Assembly (NCBI RefSeq): GCF_029360805.1
Contig: NZ_JARKNC010000010.1
Span: 733,287-797,286, forward strand
Origin: Daejeonella sp. JGW-45
Lineage (GTDB): Bacteria > Bacteroidota > Bacteroidia > Sphingobacteriales > Sphingobacteriaceae
Direction: 5' to 3'
Length of the DNA: 64,000 nt
Part shown: positions 33,780 through 43,500 of the stretch, piece by piece
Position numbering within the stretch: the stretch's first letter is position 1
Layout: the number at the start of each line of letters is the position of its first letter
Notes under the pieces: generated by a model
What the model saw: only the letters and a program-made list of their open reading frames with translations
Databases searched by the model: none
Told to the model about the DNA's origin: nothing
Position numbers and translations under genes: made by a program

Positions 33780-34931
33780 TTAAAGCCGGATATTCATCGT
33801 AGAAGCCAGCTTCACGGATTTCTCGCCGAAGCGGTCCCTGATATTATCCAACGCCTGGTATAATTTATAGCGTTCTTCGGATGAACTAAAAAGACCGATC
33901 TGTTCATGGCCGCTTATCAGCCCGGATAGTCTTACTCCAACAAGCCTGAGCGGTTCTTTAGGCTGGTAAACTTTGTCGAACAGTTCTTTCGCCCGATCGA
34001 TGAGCAATGAATCGAGGGATGTATAAGGAATCTTAAGCTGTTGCGTATGCGTCTCGAAGCCTGAATACCGGATAGTCACGGTTATGCACGACGTTAGTTT
34101 CTTTTGTGAGCGCAGCTGGTAGGTAAGCTCCATAACCATGGACGTCAGGAGCTCCTTTACGCCCTTAGTATCGAAGCTATCGGTATGAAAGGTGCTCTGT
34201 GTGCCGATTGATTTCCGTTCCCGGTAAGGAGCAAAGGGTGAGTCATATATTCCGTTGGCTTTCTTCCAGAGATCGATGCCATTCTGCCCGAAGAACCCGA
34301 GGAGTTCATCCGGGGATATCTTAGCCAGCTGCCCTATTAACACTATCCCGCGTTCGCTGAGCCTTGCATATGCGGATTTTCCAAGCCCGGGAATCTTCTG
34401 AATAGAAAGCGGGTTTAAAAAAGCCTGCGCTTCGCTTCTCCTGATCTGCAGCTCCCCGCTGGGTTTGCACTCATTCGTAGCCATCTTAGCCAGTGTTTTA
34501 TTAACAGACAGCCCGAAAGACAGCGGGAGCCCCGTTTCTTTCATTACGTGCCGCCGCAGTTCGCTGGCAAACTTCATCGTGTTGTGGAAACGGTCCATGC
34601 CCGTCAGGTCGATGTAGTGCTCGTCGATAGATGCTTTCTCCAGGGCCGGAACTCTTTCGCGGAGAATATCAGTGACCATGTGAGAGTACTTGCTGTAGTC
34701 GGCCATATTACCGCGGACAAATATGGCGTGGGGACACAGCCGGGCTGCCAGTTTGGAAGGCATGGCAGAGCGAACACCGAATTTCCTTGCTTCATAGCTG
34801 CAGGAAGTAACAACTCCTCGTTCAGCGCTTCCGCCTACTATCACCGCCTTGCCTATAAGGGCCGGGTTCTTCAGAAGCTCGACCGACACGAAGAAGGCGT
34901 CCTGGTCGATGTGAACTATCTGTCTATCCAT
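33780..34931 (-). CDS. dinB: DNA polymerase IV (Y-family translesion polymerase)
   Basis: 383 residues from the ATG at 34931 (MDRQIVHIDQDAFFVSVE). The catalytic Asp pair is in HIDQDAFF and KASIDEHYIDLTG; the fingers/palm motif is SCSYEARKFGVRSAMP; the helix-hairpin-helix thumb is NPLSIQKIPGLGKSAYARL; a little-finger domain follows (SIGTQSTFHTDSFDTK). The length is normal. It bypasses lesions in the cytoplasm. It is convergent with the cytochrome gene and not obviously SOS-boxed. A longer open frame to 34991 is less likely. Confidence 0.94.
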   Translation of the reverse strand: MDRQIVHIDQDAFFVSVELLKNPALIGKAVIVGGSAERGVVTSCSYEARKFGVRSAMPSKLAARLCPHAIFVRGNMADYSKYSHMVTDILRERVPALEKASIDEHYIDLTGMDRFHNTMKFASELRRHVMKETGLPLSFGLSVNKTLAKMATNECKPSGELQIRRSEAQAFLNPLSIQKIPGLGKSAYARLSERGIVLIGQLAKISPDELLGFFGQNGIDLWKKANGIYDSPFAPYRERKSIGTQSTFHTDSFDTKGVKELLTSMVMELTYQLRSQKKLTSCITVTIRYSGFETHTQQLKIPYTSLDSLLIDRAKELFDKVYQPKEPLRLVGVRLSGLISGHEQIGLFSSSEERYKLYQALDNIRDRFGEKSVKLASTMNIRL

Positions 34932-35154
34932 TTCTCTTTTATGATCAGGACAAATATATGCTAAAGTAATTAGTAAACAATGTGGAGTCAATGCTCTTTA
35001 CCTGCCGGCCTCCCCGGCACTACAGAAGAGTGTAATCTGGCACTGCATGCAGCCTTCCAACGATGTTTTTTAAAATAAATTAACCCTTAACGGAAAATCT
35101 TTTCTATCATTGTCGACAAATTCCATAGAGATTGTATCTGTGGTATCCTGATTA

Positions 35155-36093
35155 ATGCAAGCACCAGAGAACGTAGCCAGTACTAAAAAGCACTCCGACA
35201 GGTTCCAGGAGAAGAAGTGGAAGAAGATAGCCTATTTGTCGCTGTTTGTGCTTGCTGTATTGTTCATTGGCTATGCAATATATGCGTACGTATCTTATCC
35301 TTCGCTGATAACTATCGGCAAAGACCTGTATTCGCAGATAGACGATAAGTTTATTTGGATGCTTGTGGTAGGTTTTTGTGCCCAGATGGTAGACGGTGCC
35401 TTAGGGATGGGATACGGAGTGATCTCCACTACACTGCTGCTTTCCGGAGGTCTGAATCCTGCGGTCATCTCAGGGAGTATACATACAGCAGAAATGTTCT
35501 CGAGCGGTGCTTCGGGCTTTAGCCACTACCGTTTCGGGAACGTAAATATGAAGCTTTTCAAGACACTGCTCTTTCCAGGGGTTGCCGGGGCGATTGTGGG
35601 TGCATTGCTTCTTGGCTACGCAGGTGATAATTCGGCATGGATCCGGCCTGTGATATCGGTTTACACACTGCTTTTGGGGATCAAGATCCTCATCAATGCA
35701 TTTAAGGAAAAGCGTAAGCCCCAAAAGGTGAAACGGGCAGGCTGGCTTGCAGGTGCCGGCGGCTTCCTTGATTCATTTGGCGGTGGCGGCTGGGGGCCGC
35801 TGGTAACCAGTACGTTAATCTCGAAGGGCCGTACACCTAAATACGTGATCGGCTCGGTCAGCCTGACGGAGTTCTTCGTTACGATGGCAAGCGCGCTGAC
35901 ATTCTTCATTATCCTGGGCGTAAGCCATTGGCAGTCCATACTAGGCCTTATCATAGGCGGGATCATTGCGGCGCCCTTTGCGGCCAGGTTAGTCGGAAAA
36001 CTTCCCCTCAAAAAGATGTTTATCGGTGTAGGCACTATCGTAATTATCTCGAGTGTAAGGATAATCTGGAACTCTATCGATAAGCTGTTCTAA
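35155..36093 (+). CDS. TauE/SafE-family sulfite/organosulfonate exporter-like permease
   Basis: 312 residues, about eight membrane helices in two halves. The family signature appears in both halves: LVVGFCAQMVDGALGMGYGVISTTLL and GWLAGAGGFLDSFGGGGWGPLVTSTLI. It is a transporter of the TSUP/TauE family, whose members export sulfite, sulfoacetate or other small anions across the inner membrane. No sulfur gene is adjacent, so the substrate is open. It is monocistronic and convergent with the small gene at 36111. Confidence 0.9.
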   Translation: MQAPENVASTKKHSDRFQEKKWKKIAYLSLFVLAVLFIGYAIYAYVSYPSLITIGKDLYSQIDDKFIWMLVVGFCAQMVDGALGMGYGVISTTLLLSGGLNPAVISGSIHTAEMFSSGASGFSHYRFGNVNMKLFKTLLFPGVAGAIVGALLLGYAGDNSAWIRPVISVYTLLLGIKILINAFKEKRKPQKVKRAGWLAGAGGFLDSFGGGGWGPLVTSTLISKGRTPKYVIGSVSLTEFFVTMASALTFFIILGVSHWQSILGLIIGGIIAAPFAARLVGKLPLKKMFIGVGTIVIISSVRIIWNSIDKLF

Positions 36094-36110
36094 GCTGAGC
36101 CTGTTAAGTA

Positions 36111-36443
36111 TCAGGCTTGAGAAAGCCCACCTTCAGAACCTTCTTCCCCTTTCGCATTTTTAGCAAAATAATCCGCTATAGCGGCATGATAGACAGTTTT
36201 ACCCTCGGGTAGCACCGACCGGTATGCTGCACATTTAGCCGGATCTTTTAATACCTGCTGTGCATACTTAACAGCTTTCCGGAATGCACCATTGCTGTTT
36301 TTTTGTTTCTCGCTGAGGGTAACCTTACTGCGGTCAGGTAGTTTGGATACCACGGTTCCATAGCTATACTGCTTAAAAATAAGCATGCCGGCCAGCTTAC
36401 CGGTTACCCCTTTCATAACTACGTTAGTTTTTTGTCGTGCCAT
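36111..36443 (-). CDS. small conserved protein of unknown function
   Basis: 110 residues, basic, with no signal peptide or membrane helix. The N-terminal block MARQKTNVVMKGVTGKLAGM and TVVSKLPDRSKVTLSEKQK resemble small hypothetical proteins found in Bacteroidetes. The C-terminal part is helical (GAFRKAVKYAQQVLKDPAKCAAYRS). I do not recognise a function. A short inverted repeat (AGCCTG at 36098 and CAGGCT at 36112) lies between its stop and the permease stop. Confidence 0.7.
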   Translation of the reverse strand: MARQKTNVVMKGVTGKLAGMLIFKQYSYGTVVSKLPDRSKVTLSEKQKNSNGAFRKAVKYAQQVLKDPAKCAAYRSVLPEGKTVYHAAIADYFAKNAKGEEGSEGGLSQA

Positions 36444-36497
36444 GATGTTTGCAACTTAAGACTTCAGGTAATACGAAACCCGCTTTAAGAAAGTTAC

Positions 36498-36541
36498 ATT
36501 TACCGTTTATTTGCCGTTCATTTGCCGTTCATTTGCCGTTG
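36498..36541. repeat. four tandem copies of an 11-bp unit
   Basis: ATTTACCGTTT, ATTTGCCGTTC, ATTTGCCGTTC, ATTTGCCGTTG run without gaps. They lie in the 291-bp divergent gap between the small unknown gene (36443) and the lipocalin-like gene (36735). The remainder of that gap shows nothing recognisable. Confidence 0.9.
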
Positions 36542-36734
36542 ATCACTTAACGGTGATGGTTCAGGGAGAGCAAAATGTATTTTGTATTTCATTATTCTGA
36601 TCGCTAACTTTAAATAAGAAGGAGGCGATGAAGCCGTTTTGATTTTGCCGAACCCGCAGGGTTACGACTATTGATGATTTGCCTGCCTGGTTTCGGTCTG
36701 GTGCATTCCTATTTGACAACAAAAAAATAAGCAG

Positions 36735-37472
36735 ATGAAAAAGTATTTTAAGATTGCGTGCTATGCTCTTCCGGCTGTTGTGCTGGTATGTCTGATGAGC
36801 TTTTCATTTAAGGCTTTGCAAAATAACAGTATCATTAACGGGGCATACAAATTACAGAACGGACCTTTGGAACAGGTACTGATCTTTAATGACGGCTATT
36901 TTATGCACACTACTTTCGACAGGTCGAAGAAGCAGCTGATCCAGACAAGGGGCGGGGCATATAAATATGCAAACAACCAGATCGATGCGACCATTGAGTT
37001 CAGCCCGAAGAATAAAGAGGAAATAGGCCTTACAAAGAAATATTCCTTTGCGATCAACAAAGACCGCCTGGCCTCAGATATTAATGGCAGGAAGGAAGTC
37101 TGGACTGTACTCGATAATGGTAAAGGCCCTATGGTTGGAACCTGGAGAAGCTCAGGCCGGATGCAGGACGGAAAGGTAGTGCTTAGTCCGCCGCGTGCAC
37201 GCAAGACCTTTAAGATACTTAGCGGTACCCGTTACCAGTGGGCGGCAATCAATGCCGAGACGAAAGAGTTTTTCGGAACAGGCGGGGGAAGCTATACCTT
37301 CAAAGATGGCAAATACACCGAGACCCTTGATTTTTTTACCAAAGACAGCACTAAGGTTGGCGTGTCGCTTACGTTTGACGGTAAAGTAGAAGGTGACCTC
37401 TGGCACCATTCGGGCTTAAGCTCGCAGGGCGCTAAAATGTATGAGATCTGGAAGTTGGAGCCGAAGCAGTAG
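36735..37472 (+). CDS. secreted protein with an internal duplication, unknown function
   Basis: 245 residues with an N-terminal signal or anchor (IACYALPAVVLVCLMSFSF). The mature part is two copies of a roughly 100-residue beta-rich module. Copy A has GAYKLQNG ... LIFNDGYFMHTTF ... TRGGAYKYANNQIDATIEF, and copy B has GTWRSSG ... FKILSGTRYQWAAI ... GTGGGSYTFKDGKYTETLDFF. The GxW/Y start and GGxY-plus-strand pattern resembles small lipocalin-like domains. The ligand is unknown. Confidence 0.7.
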   Translation: MKKYFKIACYALPAVVLVCLMSFSFKALQNNSIINGAYKLQNGPLEQVLIFNDGYFMHTTFDRSKKQLIQTRGGAYKYANNQIDATIEFSPKNKEEIGLTKKYSFAINKDRLASDINGRKEVWTVLDNGKGPMVGTWRSSGRMQDGKVVLSPPRARKTFKILSGTRYQWAAINAETKEFFGTGGGSYTFKDGKYTETLDFFTKDSTKVGVSLTFDGKVEGDLWHHSGLSSQGAKMYEIWKLEPKQ

Positions 37473-37487
37473 TGCTACGCCTGCGGA

Positions 37488-38666
37488 TCAGGAGCCTGCC
37501 GTTTTTCTCACTGCCTTTTCCCAGATTGCGCTTTGCCTGCTGGTAAAATAGCGGATCATCCCGCTTATAACGGCATAATTCATCACGCAGAAATAATAAG
37601 GGATAAAAAATACTTTTATGCGGATCCTCCGGTTTGTTAAAAAGAGGCCGGCAAGTGCAAGGCTATAAAACAATAGCTGAGCCAGCAGCATCAGGGTATA
37701 TACAGGGGAGTTTGTCTCCAGAACGATCAGGATATTCATCAGCAGCACAGCAACCAGTAAGAAAGGTGCGATCGTCCATCGCAGTACACGGTGGCTTATA
37801 TACTGAAAGCTCAACAGGCCGTAGCGGAATAGGTTGAGAAGCGGCAGAAGCCTCAGGATAGACTGAATGCCACCGGCAGCGATTCGGATCTTGCGTTTCA
37901 GTTCTTCGTTGATATTATCTGATGCGTATTCCATGGCATAAGCTTCAGGTTCGTATACTACCCGTTTGTTCCTGGCGGCAATCAGCATGGAGATCATAAA
38001 ATCATCAAGGATGCTATCGTTAGGGACGGGTTCATACAACTCGCGGCGTACGCTGAACAGTTCGCCGGCAGCTCCCACAACGGTATTCAGTTCAGAATCC
38101 CATCGCTTTAAAAGCGACTCATATTTCCAGTAGAAACCTTCACCTGCCGTACCCGCATCCGCTGCACCGGCCACCCTTATCCTCTTTTCTCCGGCTACGG
38201 CACCAACTTCCGGATCGGCATAATGGCGGGCCATATTTACCAGAGCCTTGCTATTCAGGATGGTGTTAGCATCGGTAAAAACAATGATCTCTGAGGTAAT
38301 GGTTTCGGCCGCTCTGTGCATGGCTGATATTTTGCCCTTCCGTTCAGGACTATGCATCAGTCTGATCTGCCTGAACCCGGATATAATACCGGGCGTGTTA
38401 TCGTCTGAGCCGTCGGTCACAAAGACAACTTCCAGTTTACCTGTCTCATATTCCAGCTCAAGGGTATTGGCTATTTTTTCCCTGATGAAACTTTCCTCAT
38501 TATAGGCGGCTATCACCAGTGAGCAGGAGGGGAGACTATCTGGCGATAGAAATGCACGGCGCCCCTTTATAAACCGGCGGATACACACCATAATAAACAG
38601 TACCAGGCCATATCCCAGAAAGGTATAGACTATTATTGCAAGAGCGATCCAGAAAGTAACGATCAT
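37488..38666 (-). CDS. membrane-associated family 2 glycosyltransferase
   Basis: 392 residues. An N-terminal membrane helix is followed by a GT-A domain (SCSLVIAAYNEESFIREKI, EVVFVTDGSDDNT, DAN metal motif in IIVFTDANTILNS, acceptor region GAAGELFSVRREL, DDFMIS base). Three or four C-terminal membrane helices follow. This architecture fits processive or lipid-linked-sugar GT2 enzymes of exopolysaccharide or glycolipid synthesis. Its ATG overlaps the stop of the GT2 gene upstream in transcription by 4 bp. Confidence 0.9.
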   Translation of the reverse strand: MIVTFWIALAIIVYTFLGYGLVLFIMVCIRRFIKGRRAFLSPDSLPSCSLVIAAYNEESFIREKIANTLELEYETGKLEVVFVTDGSDDNTPGIISGFRQIRLMHSPERKGKISAMHRAAETITSEIIVFTDANTILNSKALVNMARHYADPEVGAVAGEKRIRVAGAADAGTAGEGFYWKYESLLKRWDSELNTVVGAAGELFSVRRELYEPVPNDSILDDFMISMLIAARNKRVVYEPEAYAMEYASDNINEELKRKIRIAAGGIQSILRLLPLLNLFRYGLLSFQYISHRVLRWTIAPFLLVAVLLMNILIVLETNSPVYTLMLLAQLLFYSLALAGLFLTNRRIRIKVFFIPYYFCVMNYAVISGMIRYFTSRQSAIWEKAVRKTAGS

Positions 38667-39577
38667 GTATGCCGGTTTGGACGATCAAAGCTATCTTTTT
38701 TATGCGTAAGGTTCCACCAGACGGCTCTGAAAAATGAGCTGGCCAAGTCCCGGCGTTGAGTCGCTACATACTTCGCTATATTTCGCGGTGATACCACAAA
38801 TGCAAAATAGAGATAGAATACCAGGGCCGAGATCGCGGGCGCATTTCTCCGGATGAATACTACCCGGTTACGGATCATATAATATTCCTTAAGCGGACTT
38901 GCAGCTCCAACCGACCGGGATTCTTTATGACGGATCACCGCGCGGGGCTCCAGCCATACGAAATATCCGGTGCGCCTGATCATTTCGCACCAGTCGAGTT
39001 CTTCATAATATAGAAAGTAGTTTTCCGGCATCGGCCCGGCCGCCAGGATCGCTGCTTTTCTGACCATCATTGCCGCGCCATGGGCGTAAGCTGTAGGGCC
39101 CGGGCAAGTATCATACTGGCCGCGGTCCACCTCAAATTGCCCGATACACTTATTCCGTGCGGTATTGTAATTCATGGGTGTGAAGCCTGCATACTGGATA
39201 ATTTCGGGGCGGTCATAATAAACGATCTTAGGGCTGACAATTCCGACGGAGGCATCATTGTCGAGCACCGCTGCAAGCGGGCTGATCACATCATCAACAA
39301 ACTCCGTATCGTTGTTAACGAAAAACAGGTAATCGCCGGTAGATTCTTCAATCCCAAGATTATTGCCCCCTGCAAAGCCCAGGTTCCTTTCTGAGCGGAT
39401 ATATTTTGCTTCGGGGTACCGCTGCGACAGCCATAGCGCCTGGTCGGTCAGGCTCCCGTTATCCACCACTATAATTTCTACATCCGGAAAGCGTGTAAAC
39501 CTCGCGACCGAACGAAGAAATTCCAGCGTCGTGTCTGGCTGGTTGTAGTTAACGGTAATAACAGAGACTTTTTTCAA
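38663..39577 (-). CDS. family 2 glycosyltransferase (rhamnosyltransferase-like)
   Basis: 304 residues if started at the TTG at 39577, which gives the classic N-terminus KKVSVITVNYNQPDTTLEFL. The upstream ATG at 39727 would add a 50-residue non-conserved stretch and overlap the -7 element of the divergent gene. GT-A features are IIVVDNGSLTD, GFAGGNNLGIEE, FFVNNDTEF (DxD-like) and YYEELDWCEMIRRTG. This is the WcaA/rhamnosyltransferase-like class. It forms a two-gene unit with the membrane GT2. Confidence 0.88.
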   Translation of the reverse strand: MKKVSVITVNYNQPDTTLEFLRSVARFTRFPDVEIIVVDNGSLTDQALWLSQRYPEAKYIRSERNLGFAGGNNLGIEESTGDYLFFVNNDTEFVDDVISPLAAVLDNDASVGIVSPKIVYYDRPEIIQYAGFTPMNYNTARNKCIGQFEVDRGQYDTCPGPTAYAHGAAMMVRKAAILAAGPMPENYFLYYEELDWCEMIRRTGYFVWLEPRAVIRHKESRSVGAASPLKEYYMIRNRVVFIRRNAPAISALVFYLYFAFVVSPRNIAKYVATQRRDLASSFFRAVWWNLTHKKDSFDRPNRHT

Positions 39578-39705
39578 GTTTGACCGGGAATAAGGGGAGT
39601 AAAATAAAGAAATTACCCGGAAGTTGAAACGGGGTGGGCCGCAGCGCTGCAAGGATGCTTGCCGATTAAGCCGTACAATTGATCTTAGCGAATATGTAAT
39701 ATCAT

Positions 39706-39713
39706 TATATTTG
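39706..39713 (+). promoter_or_regulatory. candidate -7 element of the gene at 39785
   Basis: TATATTTG matches the Bacteroidota -7 consensus TAnnTTTG exactly, 72 bp upstream of the predicted start. A TTG at 39679-39681 is 24 bp away, slightly long for a -33 box. Confidence 0.4.
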
Positions 39714-39784
39714 CGGGGACTTGTCATAGCAGCTGCGAATATTCCCCGCGGTTAGCAGGTGGAGGCTTATAAAACGTTAATAAT

Positions 39785-40261
39785 TTGGAAAACTTCGGAC
39801 AAAAAGGTTCACACGCAGGTGATATGGCAGATCATTCTAAGGAGGCTGTTGAGAAACGCCTGAACGAACTGATCAGTATTTTATCAAAGACCAGGCTGGA
39901 TGAACATGCGGTGAGTCAGCTGCAGGAGAAGTTAAATATCGCCAATGAGCTTCTTACGCGTGACGCAAGTCATACAGCATTTCCAAACCTTAAACTCAAG
40001 AGCCCGAAGGCCAGAAGATACACTTTTGCGCGCAAGCTTTCGCGGGTGCTCAAACTGCTCGTTTCCCTGCTTTTAATATTATTGGGATTCGGGATGATCA
40101 TTATGCCGGCTCCTGAATATTTTGAAATGTTCACCCTCTTTTATCTGAATCCCAACGATGGGGTAACCATCATGGATGTGATTTCCCTGATCGTTGCTTT
40201 TACGGGGGTATCCCTGCTGATAACTGGCTTGATCAGGTTCAATAACGATCCCCTGAAATGA
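39785..40261 (+). CDS. small two-helix membrane protein of unknown function
   Basis: 158 residues from a TTG start (an ATG at residue 14, position 39824, is possible). The first 70 residues are a charged helical region (EAVEKRLNELISILSKTRL ... LQEKLNIANELL), probably coiled coil. Two membrane helices follow (LKLLVSLLLILLGFGMIIM and VISLIVAFTGVSLLITGLI). Orientation is probably cytoplasmic coil with a short external loop. I do not recognise the family. Confidence 0.6.
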   Translation: MENFGQKGSHAGDMADHSKEAVEKRLNELISILSKTRLDEHAVSQLQEKLNIANELLTRDASHTAFPNLKLKSPKARRYTFARKLSRVLKLLVSLLLILLGFGMIIMPAPEYFEMFTLFYLNPNDGVTIMDVISLIVAFTGVSLLITGLIRFNNDPLK

Positions 40262-40501
40262 GGAACTTGCTCCCCCTTTTGGGGCGTCGATTCCACAGAA
40301 AATACGCTCTTTCTAACACCCTTTCACAAAAATAAAGCTGTTGCCCTTCCCAGCGGGGGACATCAGGTAATATCATGCCATGGCCTAATATTTGACTATT
40401 CACACGCGAAATAAGCAGGCAGGTTATTAAATCCTGTCAGTGCGACAGCAAGGGGCATAAGTTTAACTTCTGCCGGGGACAGTTAGGAGGCGAAATTTTT
40501 A

Positions 40502-43500
40502 ATGAGGTTTATAATTAATTTTCTGTTATTCTTTGTGCTGGCCTGTGGCAGCAGTGCCTACGCGCAATTTCCGTATTTTGACAGCTTTAAAAACTCAACT
40601 GCGCCTACTGCCCGGTTTGGAGGGAGCCCGTCTCCTGCAAAGCTTACTGCTGGTAGTATAGATCCTGAGGGTGGAGGCTACCTGCGTTTAACTGATTCTG
40701 CCCTGGTAGGGTCGGGAGAGTCTGCTTTCGCCAGGAACATTACTAAATTTAATTCGGATAGAGGGCTGCTGGTTACTTTCGAATACTACAGCTGGGGGGG
40801 CAAGCCGTTAAATAACGAGGGTGACGGAATTGCTTTTTTTCTGTTTGATGCGTCTGTTGTGAATGACCTGGCTGATGGTACCTACTCTACAGATGGATTC
40901 GTAATTGGCGGTGTAGGCGGCGCACTTGGCTATGCTAATTTTGACGGTACACCGGGTCTTAGGAAAGGGTATCTGGGAATAGGCTTTGATGAGTTTGGGA
41001 ACTTCGCTACAAAAGATCACTCCAAGCAGACCGGTATCGAGATCATTGAGGCCGGTGTTCCAGGCCGAAGAAGAGAAAATGTCACTTTGCGTGGTGATGG
41101 AAACGGGCTTGGTAACCCGCCCACCAATTATGAGTTTATAGAACGCGTAATCACCACGGAGCTTTCTCCGGGATTTACGGTGCAGGGTAAGGTTGACGGT
41201 CGCACCAAGGGACCCGGTGGCTTGACACCTACTGATCTTGGTTATCGAAAAGCCACTATAGAGCTCGTTCCCAATACCGGGCTTACCGGTTATATAATAA
41301 ACGTCTGGATTACAGAAGGAGCGCCGGGCGGAGCGAAAGTCCATCATGTGATCAAGAACCGGGAATATATATCGGACAGCCCGAAGCCGGCGCAGTTAAG
41401 CTATGGTTTTGCAGCGTCTACGGGAGGTTCAACAAACTTCCACGAGATCCGCAGTATCGATATCGTTATCCCGCCGAGCCAGAGAGCTGATCCGGTGGCA
41501 GTTAACGATACTGTAACAACTGCTGAAGAGACCGTTAAGGCATTTAACATCATACAGAACGACTACGATCCAAATGGCAATCGTACCCTGGACTATGCAA
41601 GTATCGATCTTGATCCCTCAACTCCCGCGATAGATAAGACCAGGGAAGTTTCAGGGCATAAATATGCTGTTGATGATCAGGGTGTCGTAACTTTTACTCC
41701 AGCCGCTGATTTTACAGGTACTCTTAATACACTTAAATATACTATACGGGATACAAGTATTTTTCGGGGGGTGAGTAATGAAGGCACCCTTGTTATAACT
41801 GTCACCCCCGTTAACGACCCGCCTATAACCGGGGTCATCGACAAGAGCGGTCCCGAGGATGTAGTGCTTAACTTCACATCCGCAGACTTCACCGGTAAAT
41901 TCATTGATGTCGACAACGATGCGCTCAACAAAATCAAAATAGAAAGCCTGCCCGCTAACGGTACCCTGCAAAAAGGCGGAGTTACTATCACAGCTGGCCA
42001 GGAGATTCCCTTCTCAGAACTTGCCACTATCACCTTTACACCAACGTTAAATTTCTTCGGAGCAACCAGTTTTCTTTGGAGCGGCTCAGACGGAACGGTT
42101 TATTCCGCTGCTAAAGGAACTGTCAATATTACCATTACGCCGGTAGATAATGATCCGCCGGTTGCCGTTGACGACCTGGCCAATACCGAAACCAATACAC
42201 CGGTTACCTTCAGTATTATAGCGAACGATAGCGACCCGGACGGAAACGCGACCCTCGCCCTGGCCACCGTCGACTTTGATACCGCTCCCGGGATCCTGAC
42301 AACAATTACGGTACCCGGGCAGGGTACCTTTGTCAGCAATAATAATGGTACCGTTACATTTACCCCGGTTAACGGCTATGATAGCGGCCTGTTTACCACT
42401 GCTCCTGTTTCCTACACCATTAAAGATAATACGGGGCTGACCAGCAACACAGCTACGATCGCTGTCAAGGTGAACCCGAAAACCCCTCCCATAACCAATC
42501 CGGATGAAGTAACAACCCCGGAAGATACCAACGTCACTTTGAACGTAATCGCTAATGATACAGATATTAACGGTAATAACACCATTAATGCTGCGAGTGT
42601 AGACCTTGATCCAAACACTGGCGCACGGCAGAATTCTTTTACGGTTGCCGGACAAGGAACTTATACTGTCAGCAATGCGGGGGTGGTTACATTCGTGCCA
42701 GTCCCTAATTACAACAGCGGGGCAGGCACAGCTACGCCAATATCGTATACCATAACTGACAGGGATGGTATGCAGAGTAATGTCTCATCCATCACGATAA
42801 CGGTTACACCTGTAGCCGATGCGCCGGTTGCAGTGGCAGATGCCGCTACAACCAATGAAGATAATGCAGTAACATTTAATGTCATAGCCAATGATACCGA
42901 TGGAGACGGCAATAACACGATAGACCCGGCAAGTATAGATTTTGATCCTGGAGCGGGAGTTAAAACCGTTTTGACGGTTGCTAACGAAGGCACTTATACT
43001 GCCTTGCCAAACGGAACGGTCAGGTTTGTTCCGCTGGCAGATTACAACAGCGGGCAGGGAACGGCTACACCTGTTACTTATACCATAAAGGACAATTCCG
43101 GCTTAACAAGTAATCCGGCGGTGATTACCGTCACCGTTATGCCGGTAAACGACCTGCCTTTAGTTTCGAATATTTCCAAAAGCGGTAACCAGGGGCAAAT
43201 AATAACTTTTACGGATGCTGATTTCAAAACGAAGTTCACCGACCCGGAAGGTTCTACGCTAACGCGCATTAAAGTTGTTACCGTTCCCCTTAACGGGGCA
43301 CTGAAAGTTTATGGCCTGGCGGTAACTGCCGGCCAGGAAATCCTGGTGGGAGACCTGGAGGGAATCACATTTGTACCTTTTACCGGCTGGAGCGGCACAA
43401 CCAGTTTCTCCTGGAACGGATCGGATGGCAATGCCTATGCTGTTTCAAATGCAACAGTAGTTATTAACCTGACCGGGGTAAACAAACCGCCTGTAGTATC

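Noticed and set aside
35000-35150. SOS or LexA box near dinB
   Set aside because: No convincing inverted operator was seen in the upstream region of the dinB gene.
39577-39727. Longer N-terminus for the GT2 gene starting at 39727
   Set aside because: The extra 50 residues are not family-like and would run over the exact -7 box of the divergent gene.
42086-42655. Long antisense open frames inside the adhesin gene
   Set aside because: They mirror the repetitive, codon-biased adhesin modules on the other strand and have no protein-like features.
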